DNA from: Chloroflexota bacterium
Lineage (GTDB): Bacteria; Chloroflexota; Dehalococcoidia; SAR202; UBA11138
Direction: 5' to 3'
Assembly: GCA_022566975.1 (NCBI GenBank)
Contig: JADFHV010000029.1
Span: 1 to 11,929 of the forward strand
Length of the DNA: 11,929 nucleotides
Shown here: one piece after another, positions 1 to 5,712 of the stretch
Numbering within the stretch: the first letter of the stretch is position 1
How the letters are laid out: each line of letters begins with the position of its first letter
The notes under the pieces: model-generated
The model's input: the letters and a program-made list of their open reading frames with translations, nothing else
Told to the model about the DNA's origin: nothing
Databases searched by the model: none
Translations under genes and position numbers: made by a program

Positions 1-634
1 TCAGCGCATCCGCCTGTTGGGCGGCGCTTGCCGCAGGTGCGTCCACTGCCGCGGCGGGAGCGGGTTCCGCGTAGAGTTCAGCGGCGAGAACTGGGGACGC
101 GTTCTCGCCTGGCGCGCTGGGCTCCACCTGGGGTGGGGTGGTGCCCGCGTACACGGGATCTTGGCTCACGACGCTGGTGAGGTCGTTCGCGCCCGGCACG
201 GACGCGATCGGATCGGTGTCCGGCCCGGTATTTGCCTCGGGCGGGGATTCGGGAGCCAGCATCGTCATCTCCGCCTCGTAGATGTAGCCCTGCTCGTGCA
301 GCCGCAGGAAGATGTCCTGCGAGACCTGCGCGTGATTCTCCGTCCCCGTCGAGGTGAAGAGGTCGAACTGGATTCCCAGCCGCTCCCAGTTGTCGAGGAA
401 CTCGGCCTGGTAGGCCTGGGAAACCTCCTCCGGACTTATCCCGCGCTGCTCGGCCGTGAGTGTCACCGGCGTGCCATGGGCGTCGCTACCGGATACCATC
501 AGGACGTCGTTGCCCTTCATGCGATGGTAACGGGCGAAAATGTCGGCAGGCAAATAGGCGCCGGCCACCTGTCCGAGGTGTATGGACCCGTTCGCGTACG
601 GCCAGGCTACGGCTACGAGGATACGTTCGGACAT
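1..634 (-). CDS. metG: Methionyl-tRNA synthetase, N-terminal part (runs off left edge)
   Basis: This gene encodes the first 211 residues of a class I methionyl-tRNA synthetase, the cytoplasmic enzyme that charges tRNA(Met). The ATG is at 634-632. Residues 12-22 (PYANGSIHLGQ) carry the HIGH-type ATP-binding signature in the form HLGQ. They are followed by PADIFARYHRMKGND (29-43), GSDAHGTPV (49-57) and a typical Rossmann continuation to about residue 123 (GYIYEAEM). At the point where family members continue into the Cys-rich zinc knuckle (Y-C-x-x-C...FLPDRY), this protein enters an Ala/Pro-rich acidic stretch (about 127-211) with no Cys, Lys or Arg, still open at the window edge. The other two minus-strand frames there give no MetRS-like sequence, so a simple frameshift does not explain it. 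The zinc domain and KMSKS loop would lie outside the window. The gene lies 69 bp downstream of rsmI on the same strand and is probably cotranscribed with it. I see no strong Shine-Dalgarno sequence. Confidence 0.93.
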   Translation of the reverse strand, partial: MSERILVAVAWPYANGSIHLGQVAGAYLPADIFARYHRMKGNDVLMVSGSDAHGTPVTLTAEQRGISPEEVSQAYQAEFLDNWERLGIQFDLFTSTGTENHAQVSQDIFLRLHEQGYIYEAEMTMLAPESPPEANTGPDTDPIASVPGANDLTSVVSQDPVYAGTTPPQVEPSAPGENASPVLAAELYAEPAPAAAVDAPAASAAQQADAL

Positions 635-703
635 AGAGTGCCTTGATGCGGGCGGGAATCGATTGTTAATGGTATCACAACCGCCCCTCGCGGCTTCGTT
701 TCT

Positions 704-1549
704 CTAGTCGACCTGCGGGGCTCTGGACCCGGCCGACTCCAGCCAGAGGCGGTATGCCTCCCGTCTGGTAAGGCCGGTCTCTTTCATGAGCTGACTCACA
801 GACTTCTTCGAACCCAGCCCGTCGGCCCGAAACCGGGCGGCGAGCGATCTCGCCTCGTCACTTGGGCCGGGCGCCGGGGCGTTGGCTTTCGCGCCGCCCT
901 CGATGACCAGCGTGAACTCGCCTCTGGGCTCGACAAAGTATTGGAGCGCTTCGGACGCGGTCCCCCTGAACACCTCTTCGTGGAGCTTCGTTAGCTCACG
1001 GCAGACGGCTATACGCCGCTCTCCCAGCGTCTCGTCCAGGTCGGTGAGGGCACTCCGAAGTCTGTGGGGGGCTTCGAATGCGACGATCGCGCGCCCCTCT
1101 GCGTTCAACGATTCGAGCAGCCTCTTGCGAGCGGCACGACGCCGCGGCAGGAAGCCCAGATAGACGAACTGATCGGCGGTGACGCCGGCAACGGCCAGCG
1201 CGGCCGTGATGGCCGAAGCGCCGGGAACCGGGACTACGCGAATCCCTGCCTGCAAGGCGGCGTCGACGAGCTCGTACCCCGGATCGTTAATGCCGGGCAT
1301 GCCCGCGTCTGAGACCAGGGCGACGTCCTTCTCCCGTAGTGCGTCCAGCAGCGTGGGCAGCTTCGACAGCTTGTTATGCTCGTGGTAGCTGGTGAGAGGC
1401 GTTTGGACTCCGTAGCGTTGCAGCAGCCGGCGCGTGGTCCTGGTGTCCTCGGCTGCTATAAGCCCGGACTCACGCAGCACCCTCAGAGCGCGGAGCGTGA
1501 TGTCTTCGAGATTGCCTATGGGGGTCGCAACTACGTACAGGATTGGCAT
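704..1549 (-). CDS. rsmI: 16S rRNA (cytidine1402-2'-O)-methyltransferase RsmI
   Basis: This is an S-adenosylmethionine-dependent tetrapyrrole-methylase-fold enzyme that 2'-O-methylates C1402 in the decoding centre of 16S rRNA. At 281 residues it has normal family length. Diagnostic blocks occur in order: VVATPIGNLEDITLRA (6-21), AAEDTRTTRRLL (32-43), SYHEHN (54-59), SDAGMPGINDPGYELV (80-95), VPVPGASAITAAL (107-119), GFLPRR (132-137), FEAPHRL (158-164), RELTKLHEE (184-192) and GEFTLVIEG (210-218). The usual GTPGISDPG loop reads GMPGINDPG, a modest variation. A C-terminal helical tail (about 229-275, with SVSQLMKETGLTRREAY) matches the small C-terminal region seen in many RsmI proteins. The ATG gives the family's standard N-terminus (M-x-x-LYVVATP), so the start is secure even though no strong ribosome binding site is visible. 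The metG gene follows 69 bp downstream on the same strand. The 237-bp upstream spacer is divergent and full of inverted repeats. Confidence 0.97.
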   Translation of the reverse strand: MPILYVVATPIGNLEDITLRALRVLRESGLIAAEDTRTTRRLLQRYGVQTPLTSYHEHNKLSKLPTLLDALREKDVALVSDAGMPGINDPGYELVDAALQAGIRVVPVPGASAITAALAVAGVTADQFVYLGFLPRRRAARKRLLESLNAEGRAIVAFEAPHRLRSALTDLDETLGERRIAVCRELTKLHEEVFRGTASEALQYFVEPRGEFTLVIEGGAKANAPAPGPSDEARSLAARFRADGLGSKKSVSQLMKETGLTRREAYRLWLESAGSRAPQVD

Positions 1550-1603
1550 CGAACTTGTTTCAAAAGTAGCTGATGGGGGAGTCCAGAGTCCCGACCAGTC
1601 GGG

Positions 1604-1660
1604 ATCTGGTGGGGGTCTGGGAGCCTGCCCTGAGCATCGCCGAAGGGGTAACCCCCAGAT
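1604..1660. repeat. Long inverted repeat enclosing a GAGC-loop element
   Basis: ATCTGGTGGGGGT (1604-1616) pairs with ACCCCCAGAT (1651-1660), with a single T interrupting the 5' arm. The approximately 34-nt interior contains the small CCCT...AGGG repeat element (1627-1648), so the whole could fold as a two-tier hairpin. A further palindrome, CCCGACCAGTCGGG, sits just upstream at 1590-1603. No run of T follows, so it is not an obvious intrinsic terminator, and no upstream gene points into it. Confidence 0.6.
1627..1648. repeat. Interspersed CCCT-GAGC...CGA-AGGG repeat, copy 1
   Basis: The element has arms CCCT (1628-1631) and AGGG (1644-1647) around the 12-nt centre GAGCATCGCCGA. Two related copies lie at 6671-6696 (inverted, arms TGGT/ACCA) and 6726-6751 (direct, arms CCCT/AGGG, centre GAGCTTGTCGA). 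The core is like the small REP-type sequence 'CCCTTCGACAAGCTCAGGG' that I recall from many unrelated bacterial genomes. I infer it is a dispersed non-coding repeat. Confidence 0.6.
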
Positions 1661-1670
1661 TCATTCTTAT

Positions 1671-1699
1671 CCCTCTCTCCCTTGGCAAGGGAGGGAGGG
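1671..1699. repeat. Perfectly nested GC-rich hairpin repeat
   Basis: The sequence from CCCTCTCTCCCTTG to CAAGGGAGGGAGGG folds on itself about G1685. There are fourteen nominal pairs, one of them a T-G wobble (1676-1694). In practice this is a 13-bp stem with a tiny GGC loop. It resembles dispersed 'CCCTCTCCC...GGGAGAGGG' elements common in bacterial intergenic DNA. A T5 run appears only 16 nt beyond the stem (1716-1720), too far for a classical intrinsic terminator. Confidence 0.65.
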
Positions 1700-1786
1700 A
1701 CCAAGGTGGTGAGGGTTTTTGAAATAGGTCCATCGTAGGTACCAATAGAGCGGCGTGTTCTGTATTCTATCAAGAGAAGCAGCGAT

Positions 1787-3367
1787 ATGACGCAGGGCCG
1801 GACGCAAGAGATACTCACACGCACATCCCTTATCAAGGGATTTGTCTTCGGGATCCTGGCGGGCTTCGCCATGATCGTCTTCACTGTGGCAATGCGGGTG
1901 GTGTGGGACGCCCTCTCGATCACGGAGCTGGCGGCCGATTGGTTTACGGAGCGCCTTCCGGGAGGGGCGATCGACTTTCTTCTGGCCAACCTGTCTTTTT
2001 CCGCCAAGCCACTGATGTTCGTCGGGCTCCTCGTCTGCCAGGTCCTGGTCGGTGGAGTGCTGGGCATCATTTACACAAGCGTCGATCACCGCTGGCCGGC
2101 GGTCGAAAGCGGCGCCTGGAGCCGAGGTTTCTGGTTCGGGGTGCTGCTCTGGTTGCTGAGTATGGTTACGCTGGTCCCCATCTTCGGAGGCGGTGTATTC
2201 GGCGCCAGTGTTCCAGCCGGTTCGACACGGCTCGTCTTCGCCTCCCTGGGCGCCTTCGTCGTCTACGGACTCACGCTGGCGTTCTTTTTGGTGACAGCGG
2301 CCCGAGGGGGGCTGTTCGCCACCGATGATCGGTCCCGGCGCGCCTTCCTGCAGAGGACCGGTATCTGGGTTGCCGCCGGTGCCGCTGGCCTGTATGGACT
2401 CAAGTTCGTGGGGGAGCGGGTAGCATCGCAGGTGAGCCTGAGTGGCTCCCACCGGACGAAAGGTGTGCTGTCCACCGAGGTCACGCCCAACGACGAGTTC
2501 TACGTCGTCTCGAAGAACATCATCGACCCCGCGGTTGACGTAGACAAGTGGAGACTGGAGGTTGAGGGCCTCGTGGAGGAGCCCTTCGTGCTGGGCTACG
2601 ACGAGGCAAAGGCCATGCCGTCAATCGAGCAGTTCGTCACCCTGGAGTGCATCAGCAACGAGGTGGGGGGCGACCTTATCAGCAACGCCCTCTGGCGGGG
2701 CGTGCCCCTGAGGCTGTTTCTGGAGAGGGCGGGGCTGAAGCCGGGCGTGGTAGATGTCTCCTTCCGGGCGTGGGACGGCTACGAGGAGAGCATCCCGCTG
2801 GACCTGGCCATGGAGGACCGGGTGATCGTCGCGTACGAGATGAACGGCGAGCCGCTGCGGCCCGATCATGGCTTCCCGATGAGGCTGATCGTGCCCGGTT
2901 TCTTCGGGATCAAGCACGTCAAGTGGCTTACCGCCATCAAGCCGGTCGACTACGACTTCAGAGGCTACTGGCAGGAGAGGGGCTGGACCGACGTCCCCGG
3001 CGTGAAGACCTTCTCTCGGTTCGACATCCCCAGGACGCGGACCGAGGTCTTGGGCAGCTCCGTGACACTGGGTGGGGTCGCATTCACAGGGGTCAGGGGC
3101 GTCTCCAACGTCGAGGTGAGCGCGGATGGGGGCGAGACCTGGCAGCCGGCCGATCGCATCAGCGAGCCCCTCTCTCCGTACACCTGGGTGATCTGGACGA
3201 AGGAGTTCACTCCGGCCCTTCGGGGTGAGCTGAAGTTGAGGGTCCGCGCAACCGACGGGAGCGGCAACGTCCAGACGGCGGAGAGGGTGGACTCCATCCC
3301 CGACGGTGCCTCGGGTCACCACCAGATACGCGTGGAGTTCCCGGGAGGGGTGGCTTCGACGGGCTGA
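1787..3367 (+). CDS. Membrane-anchored molybdopterin-dependent oxidoreductase (sulfite oxidase family)
   Basis: This 526-residue fusion joins a helical membrane domain to an extracytoplasmic molybdoenzyme. Hydrophobic segments lie at about 17-39, 76-97, 114-138, 147-170 and 191-208. Directly before the fifth is a twin-arginine-like motif, S183-R-R-A-F-L-Q189. After it comes a sulfite-oxidase-type molybdopterin domain (about 235-390): the LECISNEVGG block has Cys288 as expected molybdenum ligand, followed by WRGVPL (303-308), GYEESIPL (331-338), AYEMNGEPL (349-357) and HGFPMRLIVPGFFGIKHVKWL (361-381). An Ig-like dimerisation domain (about 420-515) includes GVSNVEVSADGGETWQPA. I infer that Sec inserts the first four helices and Tat exports the folded cofactor domain, as known for some actinobacterial membrane proteins. 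Substrate and electron acceptor are unknown; no heme motif (CxxCH) is present, so a separate electron carrier is likely. The ATG at 1787 has a weak AGAGAAG upstream. Neighbours give no hint of the substrate. Confidence 0.9.
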   Translation: MTQGRTQEILTRTSLIKGFVFGILAGFAMIVFTVAMRVVWDALSITELAADWFTERLPGGAIDFLLANLSFSAKPLMFVGLLVCQVLVGGVLGIIYTSVDHRWPAVESGAWSRGFWFGVLLWLLSMVTLVPIFGGGVFGASVPAGSTRLVFASLGAFVVYGLTLAFFLVTAARGGLFATDDRSRRAFLQRTGIWVAAGAAGLYGLKFVGERVASQVSLSGSHRTKGVLSTEVTPNDEFYVVSKNIIDPAVDVDKWRLEVEGLVEEPFVLGYDEAKAMPSIEQFVTLECISNEVGGDLISNALWRGVPLRLFLERAGLKPGVVDVSFRAWDGYEESIPLDLAMEDRVIVAYEMNGEPLRPDHGFPMRLIVPGFFGIKHVKWLTAIKPVDYDFRGYWQERGWTDVPGVKTFSRFDIPRTRTEVLGSSVTLGGVAFTGVRGVSNVEVSADGGETWQPADRISEPLSPYTWVIWTKEFTPALRGELKLRVRATDGSGNVQTAERVDSIPDGASGHHQIRVEFPGGVASTG

Positions 3368-3392
3368 GGGGTGGTCATGGCCCGGCGGATGG

Positions 3393-3485
3393 TTCGCGCG
3401 CGACGCGGACCGGGCCCTTGAGATCGTGGGTGAGGCCGGGCTGGACGTTGAGGACGAGGTCCTGACGAGGCGCGTATTGTCCTAG
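3393..3485 (+). pseudogene. Possible C-terminal gene remnant (30 codons)
   Basis: The plus-strand frame from 3393 to the TAG at 3483-3485 reads like real protein: FARDADRALEIVGEAGLDVE followed by DEVLTRRVLS. It has no start codon of its own and upstream runs, in a different frame, into the end of the molybdoenzyme gene. The pattern 'D-x-D-R-A-L-E-I-V-x-E-A-G-L-D-V' resembles the last helix and strand of ACT-type regulatory domains, but 30 residues cannot establish homology. Its stop overlaps the stop of the opposing small gene (CTAG, 3482-3485). It is either a decayed gene end or a chance open frame in GC-rich DNA. Confidence 0.3.
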
Positions 3486-3829
3486 CTGTCCAACCCGTCC
3501 TCGGGAGCGGGTTCGACCGGGTCGTCGCCGACCGACACCATCACGGTGTCCTTCCCAGAGCCCTCCAGGAGCAGGTCGCCGGCCCTGAAGAGGTAGTCCT
3601 GGTACGCCTCGTCCTCCAGCAGTCCGCTTATGACCTCATCCATCGTGGCGACGTCCGGAAAGTCCGCCATCCAGTAGATAACACCGATCGCCCCGTATCT
3701 CTCGGTGAAGACGCGAACGGGCGTGTCAGGGTACTTGGCTGAGACGTACCCAGCGATCTCCTTCGCCCACTTCACGGCATCCAGGGCCTTGCCGACCTTG
3801 AAACGCGCGGACCTCTGGAATCTGACCAT
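3482..3829 (-). CDS. Small conserved hypothetical protein, possible dimeric alpha/beta-barrel
   Basis: This is a 115-residue soluble protein with no signal peptide or membrane segment. The start is well fixed: AAGGAGGA (3836-3843 on the plus strand, read in reverse) lies 6 nt before the ATG at 3829. The N-terminal half has strand-helix-strand character (RFQRSARFKV, then helix LDAVKWAKEIAGYVSAKYP, then VRVFTERYGAIGVIYWMADF). It is followed by helix VATMDEVISGLLEDEAYQDYL (60-80), strand DTVMVSV (94-100) and an acidic Pro-rich tail. This beta-alpha-beta-beta layout, with aromatic residues in the third strand, is like NIPSNAP/ferredoxin-like dimeric barrel proteins. That is a judgement from pattern only, and no function is assigned. 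It sits 72 bp downstream of the alcohol dehydrogenase on the same strand and may share its transcript, but its own strong ribosome site suggests independent translation. Homologues as small hypothetical proteins seem likely. Confidence 0.85.
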   Translation of the reverse strand: MVRFQRSARFKVGKALDAVKWAKEIAGYVSAKYPDTPVRVFTERYGAIGVIYWMADFPDVATMDEVISGLLEDEAYQDYLFRAGDLLLEGSGKDTVMVSVGDDPVEPAPEDGLDS

Positions 3830-3871
3830 CTATCGTCCTCCTTGCAGACGCCGGCGCAGGGGCGACGGCTC

Positions 3872-3906
3872 CAGGGGTAGCCCTAATCGCCAGGCGTAGC
3901 CCTAAT
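3872..3906. repeat. Short tandem duplication over the alcohol dehydrogenase stop codon
   Basis: The 16-bp unit CAGGNGTAGCCCTAAT occurs at 3872-3887 and again at 3891-3906, with one mismatch and a 19-bp period. The second copy includes the dehydrogenase stop codon (CTA on this strand, 3902-3904). On the coding strand the gene ends AATTAGGGCTAC and the copy repeats ATTAGGGCTAC just after. It looks like a local slippage or duplication event. Confidence 0.7.
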
Positions 3907-4987
3907 TGAAGGTCAATATCGTGCGGGTTGCCACGCCGCTGTTCATGTCATCGAACGCCTGGTTCACCTCGTCCAGCGGCCGGTAGCGCGTGATGAGCTC
4001 GTCCAGCTTCAGGCGGCCCTCCATGTAGAGGTCGATGAGCCACGGAAAGTCTACCCTCGGGCGACCGGCGCCGTAGAAGGTTCCCATGAGCGTCCGGTCC
4101 ATGAAGAGGGGTCTTGCCGGGATCGTCACGTCGGCGCCCTCGGGTGGCACTCCCACCATGACCGCGGTGCCGCCTGTGCGAACGGAGTCGAAGGCCTGGC
4201 GAACGAACTGGGGGAAACCGATGACCTCGAACGCGTAGTCGGCGCCTCCGCCGGTAAGCTCCTGGATTCGCTTGACCGGGTCCTCGCTGTCGGCGTTTAC
4301 GCGGTGGGTAGCGCCGAGCTCCTCGGCCTTGTCCAGCTTGAAATCGAGCTTGTCCACAGCGATGATCTTGGACGCGCCAGCCAGCACTGCTCCCTGCACG
4401 ACGTTGAGCCCCACGCCGCCGCAGCCGAAGACCGCCACCGTGGCGCCCGTCTCGACCTTGGCACGGTTGATCACGGCGCCGACTCCCGTCATCACGCCGC
4501 AGCCTATCAGGCACGCCTTCTCGAGAGGCACGTCGTCTCTGATCTTCACCGCCGCGTCAGCCAGGACCACCGTCTCCTCGGCAAAGGTAGCGAGTCCGTG
4601 ATAGTAGGGCACACCGTCCCTGGAGATCCGGGATGTGCCATCAGGCATCAGGCCGCTGCCCCGCTCGTATCCCTCGCACAGATTGGGACGGCCGGCGGCA
4701 CAGTTGCGGCACCGGCCGCACTGGTTGGTCAGGGAGAGGATGACGTGGTCGCCGGGCGACAGCGATGTCACGCCGGGGCCGACCTTCTGGACGGTGCCGG
4801 AGCCCTCGTGGCCCATAACGAACGGTAGCGTGTCGATGGCAGTGTGCCCATCGATGCGGTGATAGTCGCTGTGGCACACGCCGCCGCCGGCGATCTTGAC
4901 CTTGACCTCGCCCTCTTTCGGGTCGTCCAGGTCCAGCTCTTCTATTTTGAGGTCGGTGTGTGGCTCATACAGAACGGCCGCCCTCAT
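3902..4987 (-). CDS. Zinc-dependent alcohol dehydrogenase (MDR family, class III-like)
   Basis: This 361-residue medium-chain dehydrogenase would oxidise an alcohol or hydroxymethyl-thiol adduct with NAD in the cytoplasm. Catalytic zinc ligands are Cys38 (GVCHSDYH), His60-Glu61 (GHEGSG) and Cys163 (IGCGVMTG). Structural zinc cysteines are 90, 93, 96 and 104 (CGRCRNCAAGRPNLC). The Rossmann motif is GCGGVG (188-193). Asp212 (VDKLDFKL) at the end of the second strand favours NAD over NADP. The spacing and the loop between structural zinc and domain linker resemble class III and mycothiol/glutathione-type dehydrogenases, but the substrate cannot be read from sequence. I chose the ATG at 4987 because AGGAGA lies 8 nt upstream and MRAAVLYEP is the family's usual N-terminus. 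The frame stays open to 5194, but that extra part is Pro/Arg-rich and unlike protein. The gene is divergent from the metallophosphoesterase. Confidence 0.95.
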   Translation of the reverse strand: MRAAVLYEPHTDLKIEELDLDDPKEGEVKVKIAGGGVCHSDYHRIDGHTAIDTLPFVMGHEGSGTVQKVGPGVTSLSPGDHVILSLTNQCGRCRNCAAGRPNLCEGYERGSGLMPDGTSRISRDGVPYYHGLATFAEETVVLADAAVKIRDDVPLEKACLIGCGVMTGVGAVINRAKVETGATVAVFGCGGVGLNVVQGAVLAGASKIIAVDKLDFKLDKAEELGATHRVNADSEDPVKRIQELTGGGADYAFEVIGFPQFVRQAFDSVRTGGTAVMVGVPPEGADVTIPARPLFMDRTLMGTFYGAGRPRVDFPWLIDLYMEGRLKLDELITRYRPLDEVNQAFDDMNSGVATRTILTFN

Positions 4988-5069
4988 CTCTGCTCTCCTA
5001 AGGTGGTCTTTGCAAATGGCTGCCGGATGCGTGCCCCGGCCCAACTCGATTGGTATTCGCGGTTCCGGG

Positions 5070-5080
5070 ATTGTAGCATA
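5070..5080 (-). promoter_or_regulatory. Extended -10 promoter candidate for the alcohol dehydrogenase gene
   Basis: On the minus strand the sequence TATGCTACAAT contains TGCTACAAT, an extended -10 element (TG-n-TACAAT, 5 of 6 matches to TATAAT; the hexamer is at 5075-5070). No good -35 box is seen at the usual distance, which is normal for extended -10 promoters. It would give a leader of about 75 nt before the ATG at 4987. Confidence 0.4.
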
Positions 5081-5153
5081 GTTGTCTGGGCCCAAACAGG
5101 TGCCGCACCGGCTAGTGCGCTGCTGGGGATTCACAGGCGCAGGAGCGTCCGTG

Positions 5154-5162
5154 TGGTAGAAT
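5154..5162 (+). promoter_or_regulatory. Extended -10 promoter candidate for the metallophosphoesterase gene
   Basis: TGGTAGAAT is an extended -10 element (TG-n-TAGAAT, 5 of 6 matches). A weak TTCACA at 5130-5135 is 21 bp upstream, too far to count as a normal -35. Transcription would start near 5169, about 40 nt before the ATG at 5209. Confidence 0.4.
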
Positions 5163-5208
5163 CGCCACCGGTTCTGAGTCCGCGACACCCGCATTGGGGG
5201 CTGGGTAC

Positions 5209-5712
5209 ATGACCGTCACCATCGTCGCCGTGTCCGACACCCACTGCCGCGAGTGGGACGAGGTGCACCCCGATATCCGTCGCGCTCTGGCGGCTGCCGA
5301 CATCGCGGTCCACTGCGGTGATTTCACACATCCGGCCGTCGTCGAGGGCATGAGAAGGGTCGCCGAGAACGCGGTCGTCGTCCACGGCAACTCGGACCCG
5401 CCGGAGCTACGGAAGGCCATCCCCTACGTGGAGGTCCTGGAAGTAGGCGGTAAGCGTATTGGAGTCACGCATCCGGCGTGGGGTGGCCCGGAATTCGAGC
5501 TGGAGGAGCTGCTGCCGGACTTTCCGGACCCCGTGGATGCCATCGTGTTCGGCCACTTACACGAGCCGGTCAACGAGACCCGTGACGGAGTGCTCTTCGT
5601 CAACCCCGGGCAGGGCTACTCGTCCTTTATGGTAGCCGCCACCATCGCGGTCCTGACCGTCGCGGGCGACGTTATCTCGGCGCAGATTCGGGTCATAGAG
5701 CCGGCCGGTTAG
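5209..5712 (+). CDS. YfcE/MJ0936-like metallophosphoesterase
   Basis: This 167-residue calcineurin-like phosphoesterase is a compact single-domain cytoplasmic enzyme with a dinuclear metal site that cleaves phosphomono- or diesters; the natural substrate is unknown. The metal-binding blocks are in order: SDTH (Asp10, His12), HCGDFTH (Asp38), HGNSDP (Asn60), THP (His in GVTHPAWGG) and GHLHEP (two His). The length and the GVLFVNPGQGY segment match the small YfcE group. I chose the ATG at 5209 rather than an in-frame TTG 15 nt upstream, because MTVTIVAVSDTH is the family's usual short N-terminus and GGGGGC lies about 9 nt before the ATG. The gene converges on the yqeK-like gene, and the two stop codons overlap by 3 nt within TTAG (5709-5712). 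An intrinsic terminator therefore cannot lie between them. Confidence 0.92.
   Translation: MTVTIVAVSDTHCREWDEVHPDIRRALAAADIAVHCGDFTHPAVVEGMRRVAENAVVVHGNSDPPELRKAIPYVEVLEVGGKRIGVTHPAWGGPEFELEELLPDFPDPVDAIVFGHLHEPVNETRDGVLFVNPGQGYSSFMVAATIAVLTVAGDVISAQIRVIEPAG

Larger units (their letters stand above)
1550..1786. other. Divergent spacer of repeat elements between rsmI and the molybdoenzyme gene
   Basis: This 237-bp non-coding spacer lies between divergently transcribed genes. It holds three nested or adjacent inverted repeats, listed separately (1604-1660, 1627-1648, 1671-1699). Reading frames through it give low-complexity, repeat-derived peptides and nothing recognisable. The promoters for both genes must lie here or within the repeats. 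The only weak candidate for the plus-strand gene is TATTCT at 1763-1768, without a convincing -35 box. A purine-rich AGAGAAG at about 1773-1779 could serve as its ribosome binding site. Confidence 0.7.
4988..5208. other. Divergent spacer between alcohol dehydrogenase and phosphoesterase genes
   Basis: This 221-bp non-coding spacer has back-to-back promoter candidates for the two flanking genes, listed separately. Open frames across it are out-of-frame extensions with unnatural composition. No operator palindrome or riboswitch-like structure stood out. Confidence 0.6.

Noticed and set aside
1..256. Frameshift in metG instead of an insert
   Set aside because: One other minus-strand frame hits a stop at once and the other gives an Arg-rich string. 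Neither shows the zinc-knuckle or FLPDRY pattern.
17..646. Plus-strand 209-residue open frame over the left end
   Set aside because: It is antisense to metG. Its composition is Gly/Arg-rich without family motifs, whereas the minus strand reads a clear MetRS N-terminus.
1671..1720. Intrinsic terminator (strong hairpin with T5 downstream)
   Set aside because: The T-run begins 16 nt after the stem, and no gene is transcribed into it from either side. A dispersed repeat is the better reading.
1667..2452. Minus-strand 261-residue open frame
   Set aside because: It is antisense to the molybdoenzyme and to repeats in the spacer. It has no recognisable domain and is rich in Gln, Glu, Pro and His, as expected for shadow frames.
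3368..3481. Terminator after the molybdoenzyme gene
   Set aside because: No stable hairpin followed by T residues is present. The region instead has the possible coding remnant.
4988..5194. 69-codon N-terminal extension of the alcohol dehydrogenase
   Set aside because: The extension is unlike protein and lies across a promoter-like region. The ATG at 4987 has a good ribosome site and gives the family N-terminus.
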